DNA of 26,694 bases from a virus. Of the stretch, positions 10,645-18,325 are shown in pieces (the first letter of the stretch is position 1; each line of letters starts with the position of its first letter). The notes below the pieces were generated by a model. That model was given only the letters and a program-made list of their open reading frames with translations, searched no databases and was not told where the DNA came from. A program made the translations under genes and the position numbers. Location of the stretch: positions 1-26,694 of the IMG/VR virus record IMGVR_UViG_3300042326_000208. One strand, written 5' to 3'.

Positions 10645-10924
10645 GAAGGCCGGTAAGAACCCTAAAGGTGGCTTGAATGAAAAGGGCAGAAAGTCCTACG
10701 AAGCTGCAAATCCCGGCTCTGATCTTAAGCCTCCTGTTAAATCTGGTGATAACCCTCGTCGTGCTTCATTTTTAGCGAGGATGGGCAATATGCCGGGAGC
10801 AGAGCGTAAACCTAACGGTGAGCCTACTCGACTACTTCTAAGCCTACAGGCATGGGGAGCTAGTTCTAAGGCCGATGCCAAGGCTAAAGCAGCCGCAATA
10901 TCCGCAAGAAACAAGAAAAAATGA
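10625..10924 (+). CDS. DUF6321-like small basic protein
   Basis: A 99-residue protein with the pattern WTKKAGKNPKGGLNEKGRKS (5-24), NPGSDLKPPV, RRASFLARMGNMPGAERKPN and GEPTRLLLSLQAWG. These match the DUF6321 family I know from phage and bacterial genomes, whose role is undescribed. A GGGGTAAAA stretch precedes the ATG. The basic, Gly/Pro-rich composition suggests an extended nucleic-acid-binding protein. It is the last of four consecutive Lys-rich small genes and overlaps the acetyltransferase by 4 nt. Confidence 0.75.
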   Translation: MAAAWTKKAGKNPKGGLNEKGRKSYEAANPGSDLKPPVKSGDNPRRASFLARMGNMPGAERKPNGEPTRLLLSLQAWGASSKADAKAKAAAISARNKKK

Positions 10925-11430
10925 GATATACCTACGGGCTGGAGAACATCCGGGTTCGGCATTGGGGTGAGGAAGCAGACATTCGGATCGGGTCTTTTTG
11001 CTCGATTGGCGATAACGTCGAGATATTTCTAGGAGGGAATCATCGGACAGACTGGGTAACGACCTACCCTTTTGGGCATATTCATGAGGATGTATTCCCT
11101 TGGCATGGTGAAGGGCATCCGGGTACTAAAGGCGATGTTGTCATTGGTAACGATGTTTGGATAGGGTCGGGATGTACGATTATGTCTGGCGTTACGATAG
11201 GTGACGGTGCTGTCCTAGCGGCTAAGTCTGTGGTTACAAAGGATGTCCCTGCTTATGCGGTAGTCGGTGGGAATCCAGCCAAGGTCTTAAAGTACCGTTT
11301 CAACGGGGATCAGATAGACAAGCTGCTAGAGAATCCTTGGTGGGAACTACCAGAAGCCCGTATAAACGATTTAATCCCGTTGCTGTGTTCAGACAAGGTA
11401 GAGGACTTAATTGCAGCCCTTAACGCTTAA
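10921..11430 (+). CDS. CatB-like hexapeptide-repeat acetyltransferase
   Basis: A 169-residue left-handed beta-helix acyltransferase. Hexapeptide repeats are visible around IGSFCSIGDNVEIF and VVIGNDVWIGSGCTIMSGVT (about 73-92), IGDGAVLAAKSVV, and the typical end VPAYAVVGGNPAKVLKYRF (about 109-127). GGNHRTDWVTTYPF (38-51) holds H41, the position of the catalytic His of xenobiotic acyltransferases. It should transfer acetyl from acetyl-CoA to a sugar or similar acceptor in the cytoplasm. Together with the next two genes it forms a small transferase cassette overlapping head to tail, perhaps for surface or DNA decoration. Acceptor unknown. Confidence 0.85.
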   Translation: MRYTYGLENIRVRHWGEEADIRIGSFCSIGDNVEIFLGGNHRTDWVTTYPFGHIHEDVFPWHGEGHPGTKGDVVIGNDVWIGSGCTIMSGVTIGDGAVLAAKSVVTKDVPAYAVVGGNPAKVLKYRFNGDQIDKLLENPWWELPEARINDLIPLLCSDKVEDLIAALNA

Positions 11431-11941
11431 TTTAGGCTCTGGTAAGGATTGGCGGGATGACTGCTTAAACGCAGACATTCAGGCTAGGGTAAAGCCGGAC
11501 TGGGTGGCAGACATTTCTCGGGTGAACTTTGGCGAGGTTATAGCTACTCGGTTTGGGGAAATTCAGATCAAGCCTTATATGTTTGATAAGATCATTGCTA
11601 ACGATGTCTTGGAGCATATTCCAGACTTGGTAGGCGCGATGACGAACTGCAAGAATCTGCTAAAGCCGGGAGGTGAGTTCCATATTCACGTTCCTTACGA
11701 GCTAAGTCTAGGAGCATGGCAAGACCCGACTCACGTTAGGGCGTTCAACGAGAATAGCTGGCTGTACTACACAGATTGGCATTGGTACTTAGGGTGGGAA
11801 GATCGGTTTTACATGAAGCAGCTAGCGTTTAACCTGTCTGAGTACGGAAATGAGTTAGCAGAAAAGAAAGTAACAGACGCAGAAATACTGAGAACTCCAA
11901 GGGCTGTAGATTCGATGAGTGTTATTTTATGCAAGCAATAG
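11411..11941 (+). CDS. Class I SAM-dependent methyltransferase
   Basis: A 176-residue protein with motif I LNLGSGKDW (6-14), an acidic post-I strand (LNADI), motif IV-like IIANDVLEHIPDL (61-73), and KNLLKPGGEFHIHVPYE (81-97). The stretch WQDPTHVRAFNENSW (103-117) is typical of small methyltransferases found in sugar biosynthesis and phage gene clusters. It uses TTG at 11411, overlapping the acetyltransferase by 20 nt; no better start lies before motif I. It lacks the target-recognition domain of a DNA methyltransferase, so a small molecule or sugar acceptor is more likely. Confidence 0.82.
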   Translation: MQPLTLNLGSGKDWRDDCLNADIQARVKPDWVADISRVNFGEVIATRFGEIQIKPYMFDKIIANDVLEHIPDLVGAMTNCKNLLKPGGEFHIHVPYELSLGAWQDPTHVRAFNENSWLYYTDWHWYLGWEDRFYMKQLAFNLSEYGNELAEKKVTDAEILRTPRAVDSMSVILCKQ

Positions 11942-12636
11942 TTATATGTACGGTAAACAACCCCGGCATTACTGTGCTGCTGGAGTCTATTCGTTGCTAT
12001 GGTGACAAGTTACCCGTGTACTTATGTAGTAATAATCTTGGACTCTGGGCTAGAGCAAGAGAGATCACGGAAAACCTTATCTACCGACCCAATCCTGCTA
12101 CCAATTTCGGAGATGCTTATAACGCAGCCTGTGACTATGCCTTTGAACATGGCAAGTTTGACTCATTGATTTTAGCTAACGATGATGTGGTTCTTAATCC
12201 AGATACGCTATCGTTAATGCGGGAAGATGCTGGGATTCTGGAATCTCGTGGCGTGAAATACGGATTCTTAGGTGCTAGGTCGGACTATGTATTGCCGGAT
12301 CAGAACATCAGGTTCCCGGTGGATGGTGACAGACGGGCAGGATTGAAGTGGGAAAGCGAGCATCAGATCAAGTTGACTCCGGTGATTGCGCCTATTTTCG
12401 CGTCAATAAGCCGGGAAGCATGGGAAGTAGCTAAGTTTCCGTCAACTAATTGGTATTCAGATAATATAATATGCCATGACTTGAACGTGGCGGGTTATCA
12501 GCATTTCGTCAGCAGGGCTTATGTGCATCATGCAGGAAGCCAGACGGTAGGTGTTGATTTCAAGAAATGTCACGAAGAACCGAAGGCGTGGATATTAGAG
12601 AACCGCCCAGATATGTATGAAGCGATATACGCATGA
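11929..12636 (+). CDS. Family 2-like glycosyltransferase
   Basis: A 235-residue GT-A-type protein: MQAIVICTVNNPG (first beta strand), a nucleotide-sugar region with YNAACDYAFEHG, and the metal-binding signature LILANDDVVLNP (80-91, D85-D86 in place of DxD). The later part (SISREAWEVAKFP, CHDLNVAGYQHFV) fits the acceptor half. It has no membrane segment, so it would work in the cytoplasm. It follows the methyltransferase with a 13-nt overlap. The sugar could be placed on LPS precursors, a virion protein or modified DNA; the sequence does not tell which. Confidence 0.75.
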   Translation: MQAIVICTVNNPGITVLLESIRCYGDKLPVYLCSNNLGLWARAREITENLIYRPNPATNFGDAYNAACDYAFEHGKFDSLILANDDVVLNPDTLSLMREDAGILESRGVKYGFLGARSDYVLPDQNIRFPVDGDRRAGLKWESEHQIKLTPVIAPIFASISREAWEVAKFPSTNWYSDNIICHDLNVAGYQHFVSRAYVHHAGSQTVGVDFKKCHEEPKAWILENRPDMYEAIYA

Positions 12637-12656
12637 CACTGGAAAGGTAGTGCAAA

Positions 12657-13826
12657 GTGCAGATAAAGACAGTATCAGTAGAGAAACTCATCCCTTACGT
12701 CAGGAACAGTAGGACACATTCTGACGGTCAAGTAGCACAAATCGCGGCAAGTATCAAAGAATTCGGATGGACTAACCCTATCCTTGTGGACGGGGAAAGC
12801 GGCGTTATAGCTGGTCATGGTCGGCTATTGGCTGCAAGAAAGCTAGGCCAGAAGGAAGTTCCGGTCATCGAGCTAAAGCATATGACGGAGAGCCAGAAAC
12901 GGGCTTACGTTATTGCCGACAATCAATTAGCCATGAACGCAGGTTGGGATACGACCTTGTTATCGTTGGAACTAGCCGACTTAAAGGAACAAGGGTTCGA
13001 GATGGACGTACTCGGATTCGATCCTAAAGAGCTAGATAAGCTGCTGGAGCCTGAGCAGGTAGATGGATTAACGGACGAGGATGCCGTACCTGAGACTCCG
13101 GTAGAGCCTAAGACGAAGCTAGGGGATATTTATCAACTTGGCAATCATCGGTTAATGTGTGGGGATAGTACGAGCATTGATGCGGTAGAGAAGCTGATGG
13201 ATGGCGGCAAGGCTGACGTGTTGTTTACCGACCCTCCATATGGGATTGATTTTGCTCCGCAACGTGGTACGCATGGAAAGATTCTTAACGATGCTTTAAC
13301 TGGAACTGAATTTGATGACTTTCTTGATGATGTATTTGGTGCGGCATTGCTGTCAATGAAGCCAGATACATATGCGTTTGTTTGGACTGGGTGGCCTAAA
13401 ATTGGAGCATTTGAGCGTTCATTAGGGAAATATTTTAAGATTCAGGCAATGCACGTTTGGGTAAAAAATAATTTTGGCATTGGTTACTATTCTCGACCAA
13501 AACATGAGCCTTTCTACCTTTGCCTCAATGGGAAGCCTGTTTATCCAAATAAAGCACCGGCTGACGTATGGGATTTTGCTAAAGTCCAGAAAACAATTCA
13601 TTCATGCGAAAAACCAGTTGGCTTAATTCAAGAGATTTTAGATGTTTACCATAAGAACAGCATAGTTTTAGATTTGTTTGGCGGCAGCGGGAGTACGCTA
13701 ATTGCTTGTGAGAAAACAAATCGTCATGCAATGCTAATGGAACTAGACCCTAAATACTGTGATGTAATAGTAAAGAGATGGGAAGATTTCACCGGCAAGA
13801 AAGCCGTACTGTTAGCAGACAGTTAA
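12657..13826 (+). CDS. ParB/Srx domain fused to beta-class DNA methyltransferase
   Basis: A 389-residue, two-domain protein. Residues 1-125 are a ParB N-terminal-like domain: VEKLIPYVRNSRTHSD, GVIAGHGRLLAA (50-61), IADNQLA. Residues 150-385 are a DNA methyltransferase: catalytic TDPPYGIDF (191-199) comes first, SAM-binding LDLFGGSGSTLIAC (338-351) last, followed by ELDPKYCD. That is the beta order, with DPPY favouring adenine-N6 (or cytosine-N4). It has a GTG start. The second half of the gene uses more A/T-rich codons than the first, suggesting recombination at about 13245. It is probably an orphan methylase guarding phage DNA, with the ParB fold binding DNA or CTP. Confidence 0.88.
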   Translation: MQIKTVSVEKLIPYVRNSRTHSDGQVAQIAASIKEFGWTNPILVDGESGVIAGHGRLLAARKLGQKEVPVIELKHMTESQKRAYVIADNQLAMNAGWDTTLLSLELADLKEQGFEMDVLGFDPKELDKLLEPEQVDGLTDEDAVPETPVEPKTKLGDIYQLGNHRLMCGDSTSIDAVEKLMDGGKADVLFTDPPYGIDFAPQRGTHGKILNDALTGTEFDDFLDDVFGAALLSMKPDTYAFVWTGWPKIGAFERSLGKYFKIQAMHVWVKNNFGIGYYSRPKHEPFYLCLNGKPVYPNKAPADVWDFAKVQKTIHSCEKPVGLIQEILDVYHKNSIVLDLFGGSGSTLIACEKTNRHAMLMELDPKYCDVIVKRWEDFTGKKAVLLADS

Positions 13827-13850
13827 CAGTTCCCCTTAAGAAAACAGATT

Positions 13851-14204
13851 ATGAGCCACGAGCATATTCCTAGTGAAGAAAACAAGCGGATAGTCGAGAC
13901 ATCGGCAGGACTAGGCTTGCCCCATGAGCAGATAGGCGCATTGATTGGCATTGATGATAAGACGCTGCGGAAACATTATCGGACTGAGCTAGACGTAGGT
14001 AAGGCTAAAGCCAGCGCACAGATAGCCAAGACGCTGTTTAGCAAGGCTCAGGGCGGGGATACGACTGCGTTGATCTGGTGGACTAAGGCTCAGATGCGAT
14101 GGGCTGAGACGCAGAAGCAAGAGGTTACTGGCGCTAACGGTGGCGCACAGGAAATGGTCGTCCGATGGGGCGGAAAGGCTAAAGATGACGTACAAACAGA
14201 CTAA
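13851..14204 (+). CDS. Small terminase subunit-like protein
   Basis: A 117-residue protein: IPSEENKRIVETSAGLGLPH (6-25), EQIGALIGIDDKTLRKHYRTEL (about 26-47), a helix-turn-helix, then a helical oligomerisation region (KASAQIAKTLFSKAQGGDTT) and W-rich ALIWWTKAQMRW. This matches phage small terminases that recognise packaging sites and regulate TerL. It lies upstream of terL, separated by a 27-residue zinc protein and an HNH gene. A perfect 7-bp dyad (13808-13814 with 13824-13830) sits over the previous stop. Confidence 0.8.
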   Translation: MSHEHIPSEENKRIVETSAGLGLPHEQIGALIGIDDKTLRKHYRTELDVGKAKASAQIAKTLFSKAQGGDTTALIWWTKAQMRWAETQKQEVTGANGGAQEMVVRWGGKAKDDVQTD

Positions 14205-14268
14205 CTGCCCGATGTGCAGCGCGTTCCTAGTGAACAACAAGTGCTTGAACTGCGGATACGTTAAGTGA
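14185..14268 (+). CDS. 27-residue zinc-ribbon microprotein
   Basis: This ATG-initiated frame overlaps the terS end by 20 nt and ends in GTGA, so its stop overlaps the GTG of the HNH gene. The peptide has C8-x2-C11 (CPMC) and C20-x2-C23 (CLNC) followed by G-Y, a minimal rubredoxin-like zinc ribbon. AAAGG lies upstream. Four correctly spaced cysteines in 27 residues are unlikely by chance. Its role may be tied to packaging or to its neighbour nuclease, but this is unknown. Confidence 0.6.
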   Translation: MTYKQTNCPMCSAFLVNNKCLNCGYVK

Positions 14269-14669
14269 CTGAGATATGGCTTCCGTTGAACCATAACCCT
14301 GATTACGAGGTAAGTAATACGGGCAAAGTCCGATCAATCGATAGGATAAAGCCGCTTTTGTCTCGCTGGGGGATGATGACAACTAGGAAACACAAGGGGA
14401 GAGAATTAAGGCCTAGTGTAGCCGGAAGTGGATATTTGACTGTGAATTTCCAAATGCGCGGGAAAAAATACTATATCCATAGGCTTGTTGCAGAGCATTT
14501 TATTGACGGGGATAGTTCCCTTGAGGTGAATCATAAGGACGGGGATAAAAAAAATAATTACGTTAGTAATTTGGAATGGGTAACGAGGAAGGAAAATAGC
14601 ATCCACCTTACTCACGTTTTGGGCTGTAAAAAGGGTCAATTTATGTTGGGTGGTGGGCGACACACATGA
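14265..14669 (+). CDS. NUMOD4/HNH homing endonuclease
   Basis: A 134-residue protein: EIWLPLNHNPDYEVSNTGKV (3-22) is a NUMOD4-type DNA-binding motif. GYLTVNF and then KKYYIHRLVAEHFI (H72), EVNHKDGDKKNNYVSNLEWV (N89-H90, N98, N102) form an HNH_3 nuclease. Such genes are mobile: the nuclease cuts genomes lacking the insertion and is copied by repair. It lies exactly between the small and large terminase genes, a site often invaded by homing genes. The GTG start overlaps the zinc protein's stop, and its end overlaps terL by 4 nt, so the insertion is well fitted into the operon. It probably has no role in packaging. Confidence 0.88.
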   Translation: MTEIWLPLNHNPDYEVSNTGKVRSIDRIKPLLSRWGMMTTRKHKGRELRPSVAGSGYLTVNFQMRGKKYYIHRLVAEHFIDGDSSLEVNHKDGDKKNNYVSNLEWVTRKENSIHLTHVLGCKKGQFMLGGGRHT

Positions 14670-15925
14670 CAAATGAGATCATTATTAACTACAGTCCAAG
14701 GGAGCAGCAGGAGGAAATCCACCATGCCATTGAGCAGCATCGTTTTACTGTGGTGGTTGCCCATCGTCGTATGGGAAAGACTGTTAGCGCAATCAATCAC
14801 CTTATCAAAGCCGCGATAGAGTGCGACAAGCCTAATCCTCGGTTTGCATATATTGCACCTACCTACAGCCAAGCCAAGAGAGTCGCTTGGGATTACCTAC
14901 TAGAGTACACAAGGCCGCTTAATGCAACTGCCAACATTGCTGAGTTACGGGTTGATTTTTGGGGGCGTAGGGTTAGTCTTTATGGGTCTGACAATCCTGA
15001 TAGCTTGCGCGGTCAGTATTTCGATGGCGTGGTTATCGACGAAGTTGGCGATCAGAATCCGAGAATTTGGAACGAGATCATCCGACCTGCTCTTTCCGAT
15101 CGTCTTGGGTGGTGTGCTTTCATTGGTACTCCTAAAGGCGCAAATTCCTTTCAAACTCTAGCCGATAGAGCCAAGTCCGAGGAAGGTTGGAAGTACCTAG
15201 AGTACAAGGCTAGCCAGACCAAGATACTGCCTGAGTCCGAGCTTAAAGCTGCCTATCGAGAGATGGGAGAGGACAAGTACAACCAAGAGTTCGAGTGTTC
15301 CTTTAACGCAGCGGTCGAGGGTAGTTACTATGGGAAACTTATTAACGACCTTGAGAGGGATCATCATATTACTGATTTTCCTCGTGACGATCTGTGTCGT
15401 AGCTTTACTGCATGGGATTTGGGCATGGGTGACTCTACAGCTATATGGGTTGCTCAGGTGGTTGGAAAGGAAATTAGACTCCTTGATTGCGTCGAAAATC
15501 ATGGGCAAGCGTTAGATTGGTACGTTAATTGGCTAAGAGACAACAAGTACGAGGGATTTACCCATATCCTGCCCCATGACGTACAGGTAAGGGAGCTAGG
15601 CACAGGCAAGAGCCGTAAGGAAGTCTTAGAGGAAGCAGGGCTGTCCATAACGGTTGCGCCTAGATTGCCTGTAGCTGACGGAATTCAGGCTGTGAGGAGA
15701 CTATTGCCTCGGTGCTGGTTCCATCCGAGGACTAAGCAGGGGCTAGATGCCTTACGGAACTACCGCAGGGAACACGACGAGAAACGGCAGATATTCTATG
15801 AAAAGCCGTTGCATGACTGGTCTAGCCATATGAGTGACGCTTTCAGATACCTAGCGATAGGTCTTGACGAGGGCGATAGTTCGTGGCAGACATCGTTGCC
15901 AATTTCAACGAAATGGATTGTATAA
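14666..15925 (+). CDS. terL: Large terminase subunit (packaging ATPase and nuclease)
   Basis: A 419-residue protein with the two terminase domains. ATPase: a Walker A variant VVAHRRMGKT (30-39), the adenine-sensing region YIAPTYSQAKRV (62-73) and Walker B GVVIDEVGD (121-129), with the coupling motif IGTPKG (153-158). Nuclease: D251 in TAWDLGMGD, D305 in LPHDV and D391 in SHMSDAFRY, the usual RNase H-like triad. It uses ATP to drive DNA into the procapsid through the portal and cuts the concatemer. The length is normal for small terminases of this group. Confidence 0.95.
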   Translation: MTNEIIINYSPREQQEEIHHAIEQHRFTVVVAHRRMGKTVSAINHLIKAAIECDKPNPRFAYIAPTYSQAKRVAWDYLLEYTRPLNATANIAELRVDFWGRRVSLYGSDNPDSLRGQYFDGVVIDEVGDQNPRIWNEIIRPALSDRLGWCAFIGTPKGANSFQTLADRAKSEEGWKYLEYKASQTKILPESELKAAYREMGEDKYNQEFECSFNAAVEGSYYGKLINDLERDHHITDFPRDDLCRSFTAWDLGMGDSTAIWVAQVVGKEIRLLDCVENHGQALDWYVNWLRDNKYEGFTHILPHDVQVRELGTGKSRKEVLEEAGLSITVAPRLPVADGIQAVRRLLPRCWFHPRTKQGLDALRNYRREHDEKRQIFYEKPLHDWSSHMSDAFRYLAIGLDEGDSSWQTSLPISTKWIV

Positions 15926-15926
15926 T
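15896..15926 (+). promoter_or_regulatory. Possible promoter upstream of the portal gene
   Basis: TTGCCA (15896-15901) is followed after 19 nt by a perfect TATAAT (15921-15926), 24 nt before the portal ATG and overlapping the terL stop. The spacing is longer than the ideal 17 nt, so strength is uncertain. It would give late head genes their own sigma70-type promoter. Confidence 0.35.
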
Positions 15927-15950
15927 AAGCAAAACCCATAAGGATTTGCT

Positions 15951-18077
15951 ATGAAGATGGATGAGGGTCAAATCAAGGGGATTATCGAGAATGAGATCGA
16001 TAACTCCATCGGTTACATTGATACCGAGACTACGGATCAGCGATCCAAAGCACTAGAGTATTACCTGCGTTATCCGTATGGCAACGAGGTAGAAGGCCGT
16101 AGCCAGATCGTAACCGGAGAAGTAGCCGAAGCAATAGATGGATCTCTCCCGCAGCTAATACGTGTTTTTACGACAACAGAGGATATTGTCTCCTTTGAGC
16201 CTCAGACTCCAGAAGATGAGGAGTCCGCTAAACAGGCTACCGACTACTGTAACTGGGTGTTTTACCGTGAGAACGACGGTCTAATCATCCTGCATAACTG
16301 GTTCAAAGATGCGCTGATGATGAAGGTTGGCGTGGTCAAGGCGTACTGGGAAGCCAAAGAGGACGTAAATAAAGAGTCCTACAAGAACCTGACCGAGGAC
16401 GAGCTAGCCCTATTGCTGTCTGATCCTGCCATTGAGGTAGTGAGCCAGAAGGTTGAGATGGTTGACGGTGGTGTGGATATGATGGGTATGCCTGTCCAGA
16501 TTCCTTACTACTCGGTCAAGGTCAAGAAGGTTAAGAAGTACGGCTGCGTCAAGATTGAGAACGTACCGCCGGAAGAATTCCTAATTAGCAAATCGGCAAG
16601 AACTATTGAGGATAGCCCGTTCGTAGCTCATCGTCGCTTGATGACTCGTTCGGAACTCATAGCGATGGGTTTCGACAAGGACATCGTAGAGGGATTGCCT
16701 AGCTACGACGATCTTCAGTTCACGACTGAGCGTATTGCTCGATTCAGTCAGGGTGAGCAGCCGGATGAGAACATCAGCCTAGACCCAACGATGCAGGTTG
16801 TTGAGGTCTACGAGTGCTACATCAAGATCGACGTTAATGGTGATGGTATCGCTGAGTTGCGGAAGATTGTCTATTCTGGCAACGAAATCCTAGATGACGA
16901 AGAATGTGATCTAGTGCCGTTCCATAGCCTGTGTCCTATCCCGATCCCGCATAAGTTCTTTGGTCAGTCTCTAGCAGACCGGACGATGGACATCCAGCTA
17001 ATCAAGTCTACGGTTACAAGACAGATGCTGGATAACCTGTACCTAACGAACAATGCCCGTTTGGGTGTGGTTGATGGTCAGGTCAACTTGGATGATGCTC
17101 TTAATGCAACTCCGGGTGGCATTATCCGTGTTAAGTCGGCTAATGCGATTGTGCCTATCGAGGTTCCTGCTGTAACGGCTCAGGCTTTCCCATTGCTTGA
17201 GTACATGGATAGCGTTCAGGCCAAGCGTACAGGTGTTAGCGACCAGCAGCAAGGTCTTGATCCTGACGTAATGAACAACGTATCGGCTACGGCTATTGCA
17301 GCCATGATGAAGTCTAACTCTGGCAAGCTGGAGTTGATTGCTCGAATCTTTGCTGAGACAGGCGTTAAGAGCTTGTTTAAGGGGATTCTGCACCTATTGG
17401 GCAAGTATCAGGATCAGGCCAAGATTGTCCGCATGAGAGGTCGATTTGTAACGTTTGACCCTCGGACATGGACGAATCAGTACGATGTGGCGATTAACGT
17501 CGGTCTTGGTTCAGGAGATCGTGAGCAGAAGCTAGCCATGTTGCAGATGATCCTCGGAAAGCAAGAGCAGATTCTGACTCAGTTTGGCGCATCGAATCCT
17601 GTGGTATCTGTGGCTCAGTACCGCGATACCTTAGCGAGACTGATTGAATCGGCTGGTTTCAAGGATGCCAAGGCGTTTATTAACGAGATCAGTCCAGAGC
17701 AGAACGAGGCATTGTCTCAGCCACAGCCACCTGCTCCAGATGCTCAGGCTGAAGTAGCTCAGATGCTAGCTCAGGTAGAGAGAGAGAAGACCGAGGCGAA
17801 GGCTCAGATTGAGGCTGCAAAACTAGAACTGCAGAGAGAGCAACTAGAGGCAGAGTTCACCCGTAAGGGTATTGAATTGTCGATGCAGAAGGAGCGTACT
17901 GCTTCTGAGATGCGAATTAAAGAGGCTGAGTTGGCTGTTAAACAACTACAGGCTATCTTGGCGATGGACATTGCTGACGAGGACAGCCGTAACAAACAGG
18001 CTGACATTGTCCTAAAGGCGATTAAAGAGCTAGGTAATATGAATAAGGGTATGAATGGACAAATCCCAATGGGCTGA
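15951..18077 (+). CDS. Portal protein, P22-like
   Basis: A 708-residue protein, close to P22 gp1 (about 725). The N-terminal and middle regions (EGRSQIVTGEVAEAIDGSLP, about 45-64; LMMKVGVVKAYWE; IENVPPEEFLISKSARTIED; VPFHSLCPIPIPHKFFGQSL; LDNLYLTNNARLGVVDGQVN) follow the P22/SU10-type portal pattern of clip, wing and stem. A C-terminal helical coiled coil (about 590-700, full of Glu/Lys/Gln/Ala) corresponds to the barrel or crown. Twelve copies would form the channel for DNA packaging and ejection. AAGGA precedes the ATG. A 23-nt overlap links it to the next gene. Confidence 0.92.
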   Translation: MKMDEGQIKGIIENEIDNSIGYIDTETTDQRSKALEYYLRYPYGNEVEGRSQIVTGEVAEAIDGSLPQLIRVFTTTEDIVSFEPQTPEDEESAKQATDYCNWVFYRENDGLIILHNWFKDALMMKVGVVKAYWEAKEDVNKESYKNLTEDELALLLSDPAIEVVSQKVEMVDGGVDMMGMPVQIPYYSVKVKKVKKYGCVKIENVPPEEFLISKSARTIEDSPFVAHRRLMTRSELIAMGFDKDIVEGLPSYDDLQFTTERIARFSQGEQPDENISLDPTMQVVEVYECYIKIDVNGDGIAELRKIVYSGNEILDDEECDLVPFHSLCPIPIPHKFFGQSLADRTMDIQLIKSTVTRQMLDNLYLTNNARLGVVDGQVNLDDALNATPGGIIRVKSANAIVPIEVPAVTAQAFPLLEYMDSVQAKRTGVSDQQQGLDPDVMNNVSATAIAAMMKSNSGKLELIARIFAETGVKSLFKGILHLLGKYQDQAKIVRMRGRFVTFDPRTWTNQYDVAINVGLGSGDREQKLAMLQMILGKQEQILTQFGASNPVVSVAQYRDTLARLIESAGFKDAKAFINEISPEQNEALSQPQPPAPDAQAEVAQMLAQVEREKTEAKAQIEAAKLELQREQLEAEFTRKGIELSMQKERTASEMRIKEAELAVKQLQAILAMDIADEDSRNKQADIVLKAIKELGNMNKGMNGQIPMG

Positions 18078-18285
18078 ACACTTACTGAGGGATGAGGGCT
18101 TCCAGATGATGATGGAAGAACTCCGATCAGTAGAGGTCAGTAAGTTTGCGATGAGTGCTGCTAGCGAGGCTAACGTAAGGGAAGATGCTTACCACCAGCT
18201 AAGGGCATTAGAGAAGATTGAAGCCTACCTTGAAGGATTATCGGCACAGAAGCTGATAGACGAAAAGCGGCTGAAAATTTTGTAA
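18055..18285 (+). CDS. Small helical hypothetical protein between portal and scaffold
   Basis: A 76-residue protein: MDKSQWAEHLLRDEGFQMMM, then VREDAYHQLRALEKIEAYLE and a Lys-rich end. Predicted all-helical. Small helical genes in this position occur in many podoviruses, but none has been assigned a role that I can recall. Its AAGG ribosome binding site is inside the portal reading frame. Likely expressed with the head genes; function unknown. Confidence 0.7.
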   Translation: MDKSQWAEHLLRDEGFQMMMEELRSVEVSKFAMSAASEANVREDAYHQLRALEKIEAYLEGLSAQKLIDEKRLKIL

Positions 18286-18290
18286 CTGAG

Positions 18291-18311
18291 TCGGGCAGTT
18301 CCCGATATAAT
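18291..18311 (+). promoter_or_regulatory. Hairpin followed by TATAAT before the scaffold gene
   Basis: TCGGG (18291-18295) pairs with CCCGA (18301-18305), and TATAAT (18306-18311) comes directly after, 14 nt before the scaffold ATG at 18326. TTGTAA at 18280 is 20 nt upstream, too far for a good -35. It could be a weak promoter or only an mRNA hairpin. Confidence 0.25.
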
Positions 18312-18325
18312 TTAGGAAACAATAT

